NCBI RefSeq assembly: GCF_002483305.1
Contig: NZ_DLHQ01000063.1
Coordinates: 1 to 45,595, forward strand
Direction of reading: 5' to 3'
From: Brevundimonas sp. UBA7664
Lineage (GTDB): Bacteria; Pseudomonadota; Alphaproteobacteria; Caulobacterales; Caulobacteraceae
DNA length: 45,595 nucleotides
How positions within the stretch are numbered: position 1 is the first letter of the stretch; every line of letters begins with the position of its first letter. Made by a program: the position numbers and the translations under genes. Under the pieces are notes generated by a model, which was given only the letters and a program-made list of their open reading frames with translations, ran no database searches and was not told where the DNA came from. This document shows positions 31,294 through 38,950 of this stretch, in pieces.

Positions 31294-33348
31294 TCAGCCG
31301 GCGTGCAGTTCCTGCTTCACCCGCTCGGCCAGAGTCTTGATGTCCAGCGGCTTGGGCAGGAAAGAGACGCCGACCTCGTCCTGAAGCAGGTCCGAAAAGT
31401 CGCTCTCGGCATAGCCGGAGATGAACAGGACCGGCGCGTCGCCGAGATATTGCCGCGCCTTCTTCAACAGGGCCGGACCGTCGAGCCCGGGCATGATGAC
31501 GTCGGAGATCATCATGTCGATGGTCCCGGCATGGAGTTCCGCCAGCTCAAGCGCCTGCTCGCCGTCCTCGGCCTCGATCACCTCATAGCCGCGCTGGCGC
31601 AGCAGGCGGGCTGCGATACCGCGCACGGCGGCCTCGTCCTCGACGAACAGGATGCGGCCCGCGCCTGACAGGTCGCGCGGCGCCTTGGCGACCTTCTCGA
31701 TCACCGGAGTGGCGGCCAGTTCGGCTTCGGCCGCCTCGGGCAGGAAGATGCGGAACACCGCGCCGCCGCCGGGCGCGTTTGAGACGTTGATGTGGCCGCC
31801 GGCCTGTTCGACGATGCCGTAGACGGTGGCCAGACCCATGCCGGTGCCCTCGTTCACCGCCTTGGTGGTGAAGAAGGGCTCGAAGATCTTGTCGAGCAGT
31901 TCCGGCGGCACGCCCGGCCCGCTGTCGGCCACCTCGATCAGGGCCACGGCCGCGGTCGGGGCGGCGCTCCAGCCCAGCAGGCGGGCCTCGTCGGCGGTCA
32001 GGCGGGCGGTGCGGATAGTGACGACGCCGGCCCCCGGCTCGACCACGCCGCGCATGGCGTCTCGCGCGTTGACGGCCAGGTTCATCACCGCGGTTTCCAG
32101 CTGGCTCTTGTCGGCCAGCACCACCGGCAGATCGCGGCCGTAGTCGGTTTCCAGCCGCACGTCCTCGCGCAGCAGCCGGCGCAGCAGGACCGCGAACTCG
32201 CCGACCAGTTCGCCGAGATCGAGCCGCTCGCGTCGCACGGTCGACTTGCGCGAGAAGGCCAGCAGCTTGCGCACCAGATCAGCGGCGCGGATGGCGGTCT
32301 GGCGGATTTCGTTGAGGCCCTCGTACGAGGGATCGCCGACGGGATGGCGCTCCAGCAATCCGGACAGCTGCAGCTGGATGGCGGTCAGCAGATTGTTAAA
32401 ATCGTGCGCCACGCCGCCGGCCAGCTGGCCCACGGCCTGCATCTTCTGGGCCTGCGACAGCTGCAGCTCCATCGACTTCTGGGCCGAGACGTCGAACAGC
32501 CAGATGCGGCGGCGATCGCCTTCGGGGGCGACATAGAGGTGCAGCATCCGGTCCGGATGGGCGCGGGCGACCAGTTCGATCGGGCCGGACGATCCGCCGT
32601 CCAGCTTCAACCGCGCCTCGGCCACGCCCGCCGGATCGAACAGATGGCCGAAGGCGGCGTCGCGGGCGGCGGCGGGACCGGTCAGGACGGCGAGGGCGGC
32701 GTTCGGCTCCTCGATCTTGCCGGAGAACAGGTCATCGGCGGCGATGACGGCCGAGCCGAACGGCGCGCCGGCGGCCATGGCGCGGCTCTCGCCGGCGTTG
32801 GAGGCGGCGGCCTGGCGCGCCGGCATGGCGGAACCGATCGGCAGCACGGCCTCCGGCGCGGCGCGGACGAGGAAGCGCCCCTCCCCGGCCTGGCCGATCA
32901 GGACCTCCTGTTCGCGCTCGCCGATCACGACGATGGCGCGGCCCTGTTCGCCCGCGCGGGCCTGGGCGAAGGCCATGTAGAGGGCGGAGGCGGACTTGCC
33001 CTTCGGCAGGGCGACGGTGGCGCCGTTGGCCTCGGCCCAGGCGCCGTTGAAGGCCAGCACCTGGCCGGTCGACCAGACCAGGGCCGCGGGCTCGGCCATG
33101 GCGTCGAGCAGATCGACGGTGGCGTCGCCGAGGGGCCTGCGCGTCTCACCCCGGGCGAAGGCGAACAGGCCGATCAGGGCCACGGCGCCGACCGTGAAGA
33201 TCAGCACCAGTCCCGGCGCGCTGGTCGGATCGGCGCGGAACGCGGGATAGGCCAGGGCGCCGACCGCGACCACGAATCCGATCGCCATCACGATCAGCAG
33301 CGGGTCGAAGGGACGGCCCCTGGTGGAGGTCACGGCGGTTGCGGTCAT
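31294..33348 (-). CDS. cckA: Hybrid histidine kinase CckA
   Basis: 684 residues. Two transmembrane segments (about 16-37 and 45-66) leave almost no periplasmic loop, as in CckA. PAS-like regions follow (about 75-290), then HisKA with the phospho-histidine His315 in GGVAHDFNNLLTAIQ, a HATPase domain (NLAVNARDAM N-box; DSGPGVP; GTGMGLATVYGIVEQAGG) and a C-terminal receiver with phosphoacceptor Asp616 in MMISDVIMPGLDG and KPLD at 666-669. CckA switches between kinase and phosphatase and feeds phosphate through ChpT to CtrA and CpdR. The gap upstream (33349-33423) holds two GANTC sites. The M61 peptidase gene follows on the same strand. Confidence 0.95.
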   Translation of the reverse strand: MTATAVTSTRGRPFDPLLIVMAIGFVVAVGALAYPAFRADPTSAPGLVLIFTVGAVALIGLFAFARGETRRPLGDATVDLLDAMAEPAALVWSTGQVLAFNGAWAEANGATVALPKGKSASALYMAFAQARAGEQGRAIVVIGEREQEVLIGQAGEGRFLVRAAPEAVLPIGSAMPARQAAASNAGESRAMAAGAPFGSAVIAADDLFSGKIEEPNAALAVLTGPAAARDAAFGHLFDPAGVAEARLKLDGGSSGPIELVARAHPDRMLHLYVAPEGDRRRIWLFDVSAQKSMELQLSQAQKMQAVGQLAGGVAHDFNNLLTAIQLQLSGLLERHPVGDPSYEGLNEIRQTAIRAADLVRKLLAFSRKSTVRRERLDLGELVGEFAVLLRRLLREDVRLETDYGRDLPVVLADKSQLETAVMNLAVNARDAMRGVVEPGAGVVTIRTARLTADEARLLGWSAAPTAAVALIEVADSGPGVPPELLDKIFEPFFTTKAVNEGTGMGLATVYGIVEQAGGHINVSNAPGGGAVFRIFLPEAAEAELAATPVIEKVAKAPRDLSGAGRILFVEDEAAVRGIAARLLRQRGYEVIEAEDGEQALELAELHAGTIDMMISDVIMPGLDGPALLKKARQYLGDAPVLFISGYAESDFSDLLQDEVGVSFLPKPLDIKTLAERVKQELHAG

Positions 33349-33423
33349 GGCGCCTCAGCCCGAATCAGCACGGGAAGCATCCGCCATAGTGTTCCGTATG
33401 CGCCCGGTGCGCGAATCCGGCCG

Positions 33424-34515
33424 TCAGGCCGCCTTGCGCTGTTCCGCCTTGGCGTCGCGCGCCGCGTTGATGCGGGCTTCGGCGATGGCGTCGGCGATCT
33501 CATGGGTCGGGCGTTTCTCGACGGCCGACCGCTCCATGATCTCCTCCAGCGTCTCCATCAGGCGGGAGAGCTTGCCCTCGACCCAGGCCGGGTCATAGGC
33601 GCCGCCCGTGTTGCGGGCGTTCAGCTCGGAAGCGACATTGATGATGCCGCCGCCATTGACGACGTAATCGGGCGCGTACAGCACGCCGCGCTCGAACAGC
33701 TGCTGGCCGATGTCCGGCGTGGCCAGCTGGTTATTGGCAGCGCCGACCACGGCCTTGACCGTCAGCCGGTCGAGCGTCTGCGGGTTCAGCGTCGCGCCGA
33801 GGGCGCAGGGGGCGTAGATGTCGGCCTTGACGTCATAGATGGCGTCGGGGGCCACGATCTCGGCGTTCGTCCGGGCGGCGACCTCGGCCAGCAGGGCCGT
33901 GTTGACGTCCGTCATGATCAGTTTCGCGCCGGCGGCGTACAGCTTGTCGGCCAGATAGCCGCCGACGTGGCCGATGCCCTGGACCGAGACGGTCAGGCCG
34001 GTCAGGTCGTCCTGTTTCCACAGGCGCTTCGCCGCCAGCAGGGTCGAGCGGAATACGCCCTCGGCGGTGACGGGGCTGGGATCGCCCGAGGCCTCGGGGC
34101 CATCGCTCAGGCCCAGCACATAGGGGGTGACCTTGCGGGCCTCGGCGATGTCGGCGACCGACACGCCGACGTCTTCCGCCGCGTAATAGATGCCGCCCAG
34201 GGTGTCGACGGCGCGGCCGAAGGCGCGGAACAGCTCGGGGTTCTTCTGGGTCCTGGAGTCGCCGATGATGACCGACTTGCCGCCGCCCATCTCCAGATCC
34301 GCGACGGCGTTCTTGTAGCTCATGCCCCGCGACAGGCGCAGGACGTCCTCCAGGGCCTCGGCGCTGGACGCATAGTTCCACATCCGGGTGCCGCCGACGG
34401 CCGGGCCGCGCGCGGTTGAGTGAACAGCGATAATGGCGCGCAGGCCGGTCTTTTCATCAAAGACCGCGTGGACGCCTTCATGGTTCGCGAAGGACGGGGA
34501 ATCAAACAGCGTCAT
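33424..34515 (-). CDS. Leucine dehydrogenase-like amino acid dehydrogenase (Glu/Leu/Phe/Val family)
   Basis: 363 residues from the ATG at 34515; an in-frame GTG at 34521 sits better behind GGGAG and could be the true start. The catalytic domain shows GPAVGGTRMW, LSRGMSYKNAVADLEMGGGK (Lys68 and Lys80, the substrate/catalytic lysines of the family), and the NAD-binding domain has VSVQGIGHVGGYLADKLYAA. GAANNQLATPDIGQQLFERG and YVVNGGGIINVASEL complete the signature. It oxidatively deaminates branched-chain amino acids to 2-oxoacids with NAD, reversibly. Valine or phenylalanine preference cannot be excluded. It lies 75 bp before cckA on the same strand, with no evident functional link. Confidence 0.9.
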   Translation of the reverse strand: MTLFDSPSFANHEGVHAVFDEKTGLRAIIAVHSTARGPAVGGTRMWNYASSAEALEDVLRLSRGMSYKNAVADLEMGGGKSVIIGDSRTQKNPELFRAFGRAVDTLGGIYYAAEDVGVSVADIAEARKVTPYVLGLSDGPEASGDPSPVTAEGVFRSTLLAAKRLWKQDDLTGLTVSVQGIGHVGGYLADKLYAAGAKLIMTDVNTALLAEVAARTNAEIVAPDAIYDVKADIYAPCALGATLNPQTLDRLTVKAVVGAANNQLATPDIGQQLFERGVLYAPDYVVNGGGIINVASELNARNTGGAYDPAWVEGKLSRLMETLEEIMERSAVEKRPTHEIADAIAEARINAARDAKAEQRKAA

Positions 34516-34619
34516 GCTCACTACGGCGTCTCCCGGGGTATTTTTTATTTGGGCGGCTGATACGCCGGGACGCTTAACACGGCAAGCGTGGCCGTTTCGC
34601 GTCAGCAAGGGGCCCGCTT

Positions 34620-35639
34620 TCAGGTTCCCGGAGCGGCGGGCCGCCCTTGCAGCGCCGGAAGCACCGGTCCCGCGCCGGACGGCAGCGGCGCGGCGGCATC
34701 CCTCAGCCACGCCTCGACATCGCGGTACACGGTCCCGGCCTGGAGATCGCGGTTCAGGATGTGCCAGCCGTCCGGATAGAAGCCGGTCCTCAGACCGGGC
34801 CGTTCCGCAGCCCGTTCCAGCGCGCGGCGCATCGGATCCCTCCGGATGACATTGTCGTGCGCGCCGTACAGCAGCAGCGTCGGGGCGCGGATATCGCCCA
34901 ACCTCCCCGACGCCGTCTCCATCAGGTCGACCAGCCCGTACAGGGCGTCGAACCGCGTCGAGATCAGGCTGTTCGGATCACGCCCGTTGCGGAACAGCTC
35001 CAGCCGGTTGTCCGAGGCCGGGAGCGCGCGGACGGCCCATTCGGGCGCATCGACGGCGCGGTCGCCCATGGCGCGCGCGGCGACCCACAGGCCGGCCGAA
35101 TTGATCGGGCCCTGCGCCGTCCAGCCCCAGACAGCGGGGGCCAGCAGCACGACCCGGTCCGCGTCCGGCGCCCGGTCCGAGCCGAAGGCGGCGATGGCCA
35201 CGGCCCCGCCCATACTCTCTCCGGCCACGGCGATCAGGGCGCGGGGATGCCGGGCCCGGGCGAGGGCGACGGCGGTGCGCAGGTCTTCGGTCATCCGCGC
35301 CTCGCCGGCCCAGACGCCGCGCCCCGGCGCCTCGCCGAACCCCCGCTGGTCGACGGCCCAGGTCTCGATGCCGCGCTCGGCCCACCACGGCCCGGCCAGC
35401 CGGAATGAGGCCCGGCTGTCGTTCATGCCGTGCAGGGCGACAATGACCGCCCAGGGTTCGCCGGTCTCCGGCGTCCAGCGCGCCAACGGCAGGCGCGCGC
35501 CGTCGTCCATGAGCAGGGTTCGCGCCTCCAGCGCCGGGCCGGCGAAACCGGACGGCGGCGTCAGCGGCGGCTGGATGGCGGGCGTGGCGCAGGCGGACAG
35601 GGCGAGAACCGCGAACAGGGCTGCCGGTGAACGCATCAT
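34620..35639 (-). CDS. Alpha/beta hydrolase lipoprotein (monoacylglycerol lipase / lysophospholipase-like)
   Basis: 339 residues from ATG at 35639. MMRSPAALFAVLALSAC is a lipoprotein signal with lipobox LSAC (Cys17). The hydrolase core has the oxyanion-type HGMND (70-74), VDQRGFGEAPGRG, the nucleophile elbow GESMGG with Ser142, and YGAHDNVI and DGWHILNRD supplying the catalytic Asp and His. The HGMNDS and DQRGFG patterns resemble monoacylglycerol lipases. A lipid or ester substrate in the envelope is likely but not shown. Its start overlaps the stop of the UDG-family gene by four bases (ATGA), so the two are translationally coupled although functionally unrelated on their face. Confidence 0.88.
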   Translation of the reverse strand: MMRSPAALFAVLALSACATPAIQPPLTPPSGFAGPALEARTLLMDDGARLPLARWTPETGEPWAVIVALHGMNDSRASFRLAGPWWAERGIETWAVDQRGFGEAPGRGVWAGEARMTEDLRTAVALARARHPRALIAVAGESMGGAVAIAAFGSDRAPDADRVVLLAPAVWGWTAQGPINSAGLWVAARAMGDRAVDAPEWAVRALPASDNRLELFRNGRDPNSLISTRFDALYGLVDLMETASGRLGDIRAPTLLLYGAHDNVIRRDPMRRALERAAERPGLRTGFYPDGWHILNRDLQAGTVYRDVEAWLRDAAAPLPSGAGPVLPALQGRPAAPGT

Positions 35640-36238
35640 GCGCCGAGGATGCCACGCACCTTCTGGCGAAGACAGGGCAGGACCTCCGCCTCGAACCACG
35701 GGTTCCGCTTCAGCCACGCCGTATTGCGCCATGACGGGTGCGGCAGGGGCAGGATGTCCGGCGCATACTCCCGCCACGCCCGCACGGTCTCGGTCATATT
35801 GACCTTCGCCCGATCGCCCAGCGCCCAGACCTGGGCGTAGCCGCCCACCAGCAGGGTCAGCTCGACCCTGGGCAGTTCGTCCAGCAGACGGGGCCGCCAC
35901 AACTCGGCGCACCGCCGCGGCGGCGGATAGTCGCCGCCCTTCGGCGCCGTGCCGGGGTAACAGAAGGCCTGGGCGGCGACGCCGATGCGCGGGTCGGCAT
36001 AGAAGGTTTCGTAGTCGACGCCCAGCCAGTGGCGCAGGCGATCGCCGGACGGATCGGTGAAGGGCAGGCCGCTCTCGTGGACACGCCGGCCCGGGGCCTG
36101 GCCGCAGATCAGCAGCCGGGTCTCGGGAAAGACGCGGACGACCGGGCGCGGCGTGTGCGGCAGCTGGCCGAGGCAGGCCCGACAGGCCCGGATGTCCGAA
36201 AGGACCGACTCAAGCCCGGGATCAGACGAAGTCGTCAT
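35636..36238 (-). CDS. Uracil-DNA glycosylase superfamily protein, probably iron-sulfur type
   Basis: 200 residues. ICGQAPGRRVHESGLPFTDP (44-63) is the water-activating/uracil-binding segment of the UDG fold, and PLPHPSWRNTAWLKRN near the C-terminus matches the DNA-intercalating HPS loop. Cys19-x2-Cys22, Cys93 and Cys110 are spaced as the four [4Fe-4S] ligands of family 4/5 UDGs, so a cluster is inferred. Such enzymes excise deaminated bases. Small members of this sub-family have rarely been tested. It overlaps the DUF3253 gene by 17 bp and the lipoprotein hydrolase gene by 4 bp. Confidence 0.82.
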   Translation of the reverse strand: MTTSSDPGLESVLSDIRACRACLGQLPHTPRPVVRVFPETRLLICGQAPGRRVHESGLPFTDPSGDRLRHWLGVDYETFYADPRIGVAAQAFCYPGTAPKGGDYPPPRRCAELWRPRLLDELPRVELTLLVGGYAQVWALGDRAKVNMTETVRAWREYAPDILPLPHPSWRNTAWLKRNPWFEAEVLPCLRQKVRGILGA

Positions 36239-36542
36239 CGTCCTCGACGACGGGCGGCAGGGCCGCCAGGGCGGCGGCGGTCTCGGCCTCGGTCGGCAGG
36301 CGCAGGCGGATCACGCCCTTGAAGGCGTTCGGATCGACCGGCTTGCCCTTCTTGGTGATGGTCAGCTTGCCCTGACGCATCAGGGCGAGCGCGGCGTGCC
36401 GCACCTTGGGCAGCATCCGCTGCCACTGCTCGGGCTGCAGCTCCTTGGCCACGTCGGCCGGTTCAATGCTCTTGCCGCCGACGCCCTTGGGGTCGGCCTT
36501 CGCCAGTTTTTCGAAGATGGCGGTTTCGATGGGGTCGCTCAT
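36222..36542 (-). CDS. DUF3253 family protein
   Basis: 106 residues from the ATG at 36542 (MSDPIETAIFEKLAKADPKG). The body KSIEPADVAKELQPEQWQRM, LPKVRHAALALMRQGKLTIT and KKGKPVDPNAFKGVIRLRLP matches DUF3253, a winged-helix-like cytoplasmic domain of unknown role. The end is a strongly acidic patch (VVEDDDDFV). An upstream in-frame ATG at 36560 is possible but would extend into the short gap before the divergent thioesterase gene. It is the first gene of the overlapping trio with the UDG-family glycosylase; a nucleic-acid role is suggested only by fold and company. Confidence 0.83.
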   Translation of the reverse strand: MSDPIETAIFEKLAKADPKGVGGKSIEPADVAKELQPEQWQRMLPKVRHAALALMRQGKLTITKKGKPVDPNAFKGVIRLRLPTEAETAAALAALPPVVEDDDDFV

Positions 36543-36589
36543 CGCGCCTGTATGGTGCATTGCGGGATCAGAAAGAAGGCGGAGTTTTC

Positions 36590-37024
36590 ATGGTCCAGAA
36601 AGTGACAGTCACCGAAGGCGAGTTCGCCGGCTGGCAGATGTACGACCTGCACGGCACCTTCGATCAGGTCGTCGGCCCCTTCTACTTCAAGCCTGACCCC
36701 GACGGCGGGATGCGCTGCGCCTTCCGCGCCGAGCCCAAGCACATGAATGCGGGCGACCGGATGCACGGCGGCTGTCTGATGACCTTCGCCGACATCGCCC
36801 TGTTCCAGACCGCCTATCAGGAGATGGAGGGGGCCTCCGGCGTGACCGTGTCGCTGGATTCGACCTTCATCGACGGCGCCTATGTCGGCGAACTCGTCGA
36901 GGCGACGGGCGAGGTGGTCCGGGCCGGCAAGAGCCTGATCTTCGTCCGGGGCCAGATCCACGCCGGCGAGCGGGTGCTGATGACGTATTCGGGCGTGATC
37001 CGGAAATTCCAGCCGCGCGGCTGA
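36590..37024 (+). CDS. PaaI-type hot-dog thioesterase
   Basis: 144 residues from the ATG at 36590, preceded by GGCGGAG. The hot-dog fold signature HMNAGDRMHGGCLMTFADIA corresponds to the PaaI/4HBT HGG-x-x-x-x-x-AD motif, and VTVSLDSTFIDGAYVGELVE and GQIHAGERVLMTYSGVIRKF follow the family pattern. Such enzymes hydrolyse acyl-CoA thioesters, sometimes phenylacetyl-CoA related. No aromatic degradation genes are nearby, so the substrate is open. It is divergent from the DUF3253 gene (47-bp gap) and convergent with the TetR gene, 3 bp from its stop. Confidence 0.88.
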   Translation: MVQKVTVTEGEFAGWQMYDLHGTFDQVVGPFYFKPDPDGGMRCAFRAEPKHMNAGDRMHGGCLMTFADIALFQTAYQEMEGASGVTVSLDSTFIDGAYVGELVEATGEVVRAGKSLIFVRGQIHAGERVLMTYSGVIRKFQPRG

Positions 37025-37027
37025 CGC

Positions 37028-37597
37028 CTAATTGTCGATGATGTCCTGCAGCATGGCGCCCATCCGGTCGGCCAGTCTTTCGCATTCGGCCGGGGTCAGG
37101 CCGAAACCGGCGGTGATCTCGCGGCTGACCGCCATCCCCATGATCGTCGCCGCGGCAAGCCGGGCCCGGACCGCCGCGTCCTCTCCACCGATCCAGGCGG
37201 CGAAAGGATCGAAGAAGCTCTCGTTGCCGGTGCGCTGAACCAGTTCCATGGCCTTGGCCGAGCCGATGGAGCGCAGCATGATCAGCAGCTTCTTGAGCTT
37301 GCCTTCGTTGCCGCCCTCGAAAATGACGTCACGGGCGACCCGTTGGCCGAACCCGGCGCGGCCTCCGTCCATCAGGTCCCGGCCGTTCGAGCAGCTGTCG
37401 AGGACCATCAGGAACAACTCTTCCTTGGACCCGAAATAGCGGGACACCAGGGCGGCATCGACCCCCACGTCCCCGGCGATGTCGCGCATGCCGACGTCGT
37501 CATAGCTCTCGCGCGCGAAGCGCTCGCGGGCGGCGGCCAGGATGGCGGCGCGGGTCGCCTCGGCATTCCGGGGCCGGGGCGCGACGTGACAAAACAA
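37028..37597 (-). CDS. TetR/AcrR family transcriptional regulator of the adjacent RND efflux operon
   Basis: 189 residues. The N-terminal helix-turn-helix is clear: RNAEATRAAILAAARERFAR, ESYDDVGMRDIAGDVGVDAA and LVSRYFGSKEELFLMVLDSC. The ligand-binding half is helical and ends DRMGAMLQDIIDN. The start appears to be TTG at 37597, since no in-frame ATG or GTG precedes the helix. It is divergent from the RND operon with a 149-bp gap containing a 20-bp dyad over a -35 element, the classic arrangement of a local repressor whose ligand is an exported compound. It is convergent with the PaaI-like gene. Confidence 0.88.
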   Translation of the reverse strand: MFCHVAPRPRNAEATRAAILAAARERFARESYDDVGMRDIAGDVGVDAALVSRYFGSKEELFLMVLDSCSNGRDLMDGGRAGFGQRVARDVIFEGGNEGKLKKLLIMLRSIGSAKAMELVQRTGNESFFDPFAAWIGGEDAAVRARLAAATIMGMAVSREITAGFGLTPAECERLADRMGAMLQDIIDN

Positions 37598-37635
37598 TTC
37601 GTGATCTCCGGAATAGCCCCAGTAACCCTATGGCT

Positions 37636-37677
37636 TTGTCATCGTCCGTTGACAAGCGAAAGCGTCATCACCATTAA
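37636..37677 (+). promoter_or_regulatory. Efflux operon promoter overlapped by a probable TetR operator
   Basis: TTGTCA (37636-37641) and TGACAA (37650-37655) form a perfect dyad around an 8-bp spacer. The right arm overlaps a consensus TTGACA -35 element (37649-37654). A weak -10-like CATTAA lies 17 bp further (37672-37677), about 70 bp before the efflux start codon. A repressor bound here would block RNA polymerase. The dyad suits the divergent TetR protein; only binding assays would prove it. Confidence 0.5.
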
Positions 37678-37746
37678 GTCACCGAACGTTGACTACCGGC
37701 CTCCTCCCCGTTCGCCCGTCAACAAGAAGACAGGGACCTACCTTCC

Positions 37747-38946
37747 ATGCGCACCGCGAAAATCGTGGCCGCGTCCGTCCTGATGACGGCCGCGCTCTAT
37801 GGCTGCTCCGGGCCGAGCGAGGCCCAGGCCCCGCCCGCGCCGTCGGTGACGGTGGCCGTCCCGCTGGTCCAGGCCGTGCAGGACTGGGACAAGTTCACCG
37901 GCCGGTTCGAGGCGACCCAGTCGGTCGAGGTCCGCGCCCGCGTCGGCGGCTATGTCTCGGGCGTCCATTTCCGCGACGGCGACTATGTGCGCCGCGGCCA
38001 GCTGCTGTTCTCGCTTGATCCGCGTCCGGCGCAGGCGGCCCTGGCCTCGGCGCGGGCCCAGCTGTCGCAGGCGCAGGCGCAGCTGGCCCTGGCGCAAAGC
38101 GAACTGACCCGGTCCGAGACCTTGCTGGAATCCCAGGCCGTCTCCCAGGCCGAGGTCGACACCCGGCGCGGCGCCCTGCAGACGGCCCAGGCGGCCATCG
38201 CCGCGGCCAACGCCAATGTCCGGGCCCGCCAGCTGGACCTGGAATTCACCCGCGTGACCGCCCCGATCTCGGGACGTGTCTCGGACCGCCGCGTCGACGC
38301 CGGCAATCTGGTCGCCGGCGGGTCGTCGGCGGCGGATGTGCTGACCACCGTGGTCTCCAGCGCGCCCATCCATTTCGTCTTCGACGGCTCCGAGGCCGTG
38401 CTGCTGAAATACCAGCGGCAGGCCCGCCAGGGCGCCGCGCCGATCCAGGTGCGACTGCAGGACGAGTCCGACTTCACCCGTTCGGGCACGCTCGACTTCA
38501 CCGACAACGCCGTGGACACCGCCTCAGGCGTGATCCGGCTGCGGGCGGTCATTCCCAACGCCGACGGCTTCCTCAAGCCCGGCATGTTCGGACAGGCCCG
38601 GCTGGCCGGGTCCGGCAGCTATCAGGCCATGCTGGTGCCGGACGCCGCCATCGCCACCGACCAGGCGCGGCGCATCGTCTATGTCGTGGCCGCCGACGGC
38701 TCGGTCGCGCCGCGGCCGGTGCAGCTGGGACCGCTGGTCGACGGCCTGCGCGTGATCCGCTCGGGCCTGCAGCGCACGGATCGGGTCATCATCAACGGGG
38801 TCCAGCGCATCCAGCAGCCGGGCATGAAGGTGACGGCCACGAACGGCCAGATCCGCCCCGTCGCGCGCGCCCAGACCGCGCCCGTCACGACCATCGCCCC
38901 GGCCTCCAGCGCGACCTTCGCCAACAGCCTGTCCTCGGGCGACTGA
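37747..38946 (+). CDS. RND efflux periplasmic adaptor (membrane fusion protein, AcrA/MexA-like lipoprotein)
   Basis: 399 residues. The lipoprotein signal ends LYGC (Cys20). The lipoyl half-motif VEVRARVGGYVSGVHFRDGD, an alpha-hairpin of about residues 98-160 (QLSQAQAQLALAQSELTRSE) and the second half LEFTRVTAPISGRVSDRRVD follow, then the beta-barrel and membrane-proximal domains (LKPGMFGQARLAGSG). The adaptor bridges the inner-membrane pump and the outer-membrane channel. The pump gene starts 4 bp after its stop. Expression is probably repressed by the divergent TetR protein. Confidence 0.94.
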   Translation: MRTAKIVAASVLMTAALYGCSGPSEAQAPPAPSVTVAVPLVQAVQDWDKFTGRFEATQSVEVRARVGGYVSGVHFRDGDYVRRGQLLFSLDPRPAQAALASARAQLSQAQAQLALAQSELTRSETLLESQAVSQAEVDTRRGALQTAQAAIAAANANVRARQLDLEFTRVTAPISGRVSDRRVDAGNLVAGGSSAADVLTTVVSSAPIHFVFDGSEAVLLKYQRQARQGAAPIQVRLQDESDFTRSGTLDFTDNAVDTASGVIRLRAVIPNADGFLKPGMFGQARLAGSGSYQAMLVPDAAIATDQARRIVYVVAADGSVAPRPVQLGPLVDGLRVIRSGLQRTDRVIINGVQRIQQPGMKVTATNGQIRPVARAQTAPVTTIAPASSATFANSLSSGD

Positions 38947-38950
38947 GCCC

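Noticed and set aside
31316..34419. Long plus-strand frames opposite cckA and the dehydrogenase gene
   Set aside because: The minus strand encodes complete kinase, receiver and dehydrogenase motifs. The plus-strand translations lack any motif and arise from high GC content.
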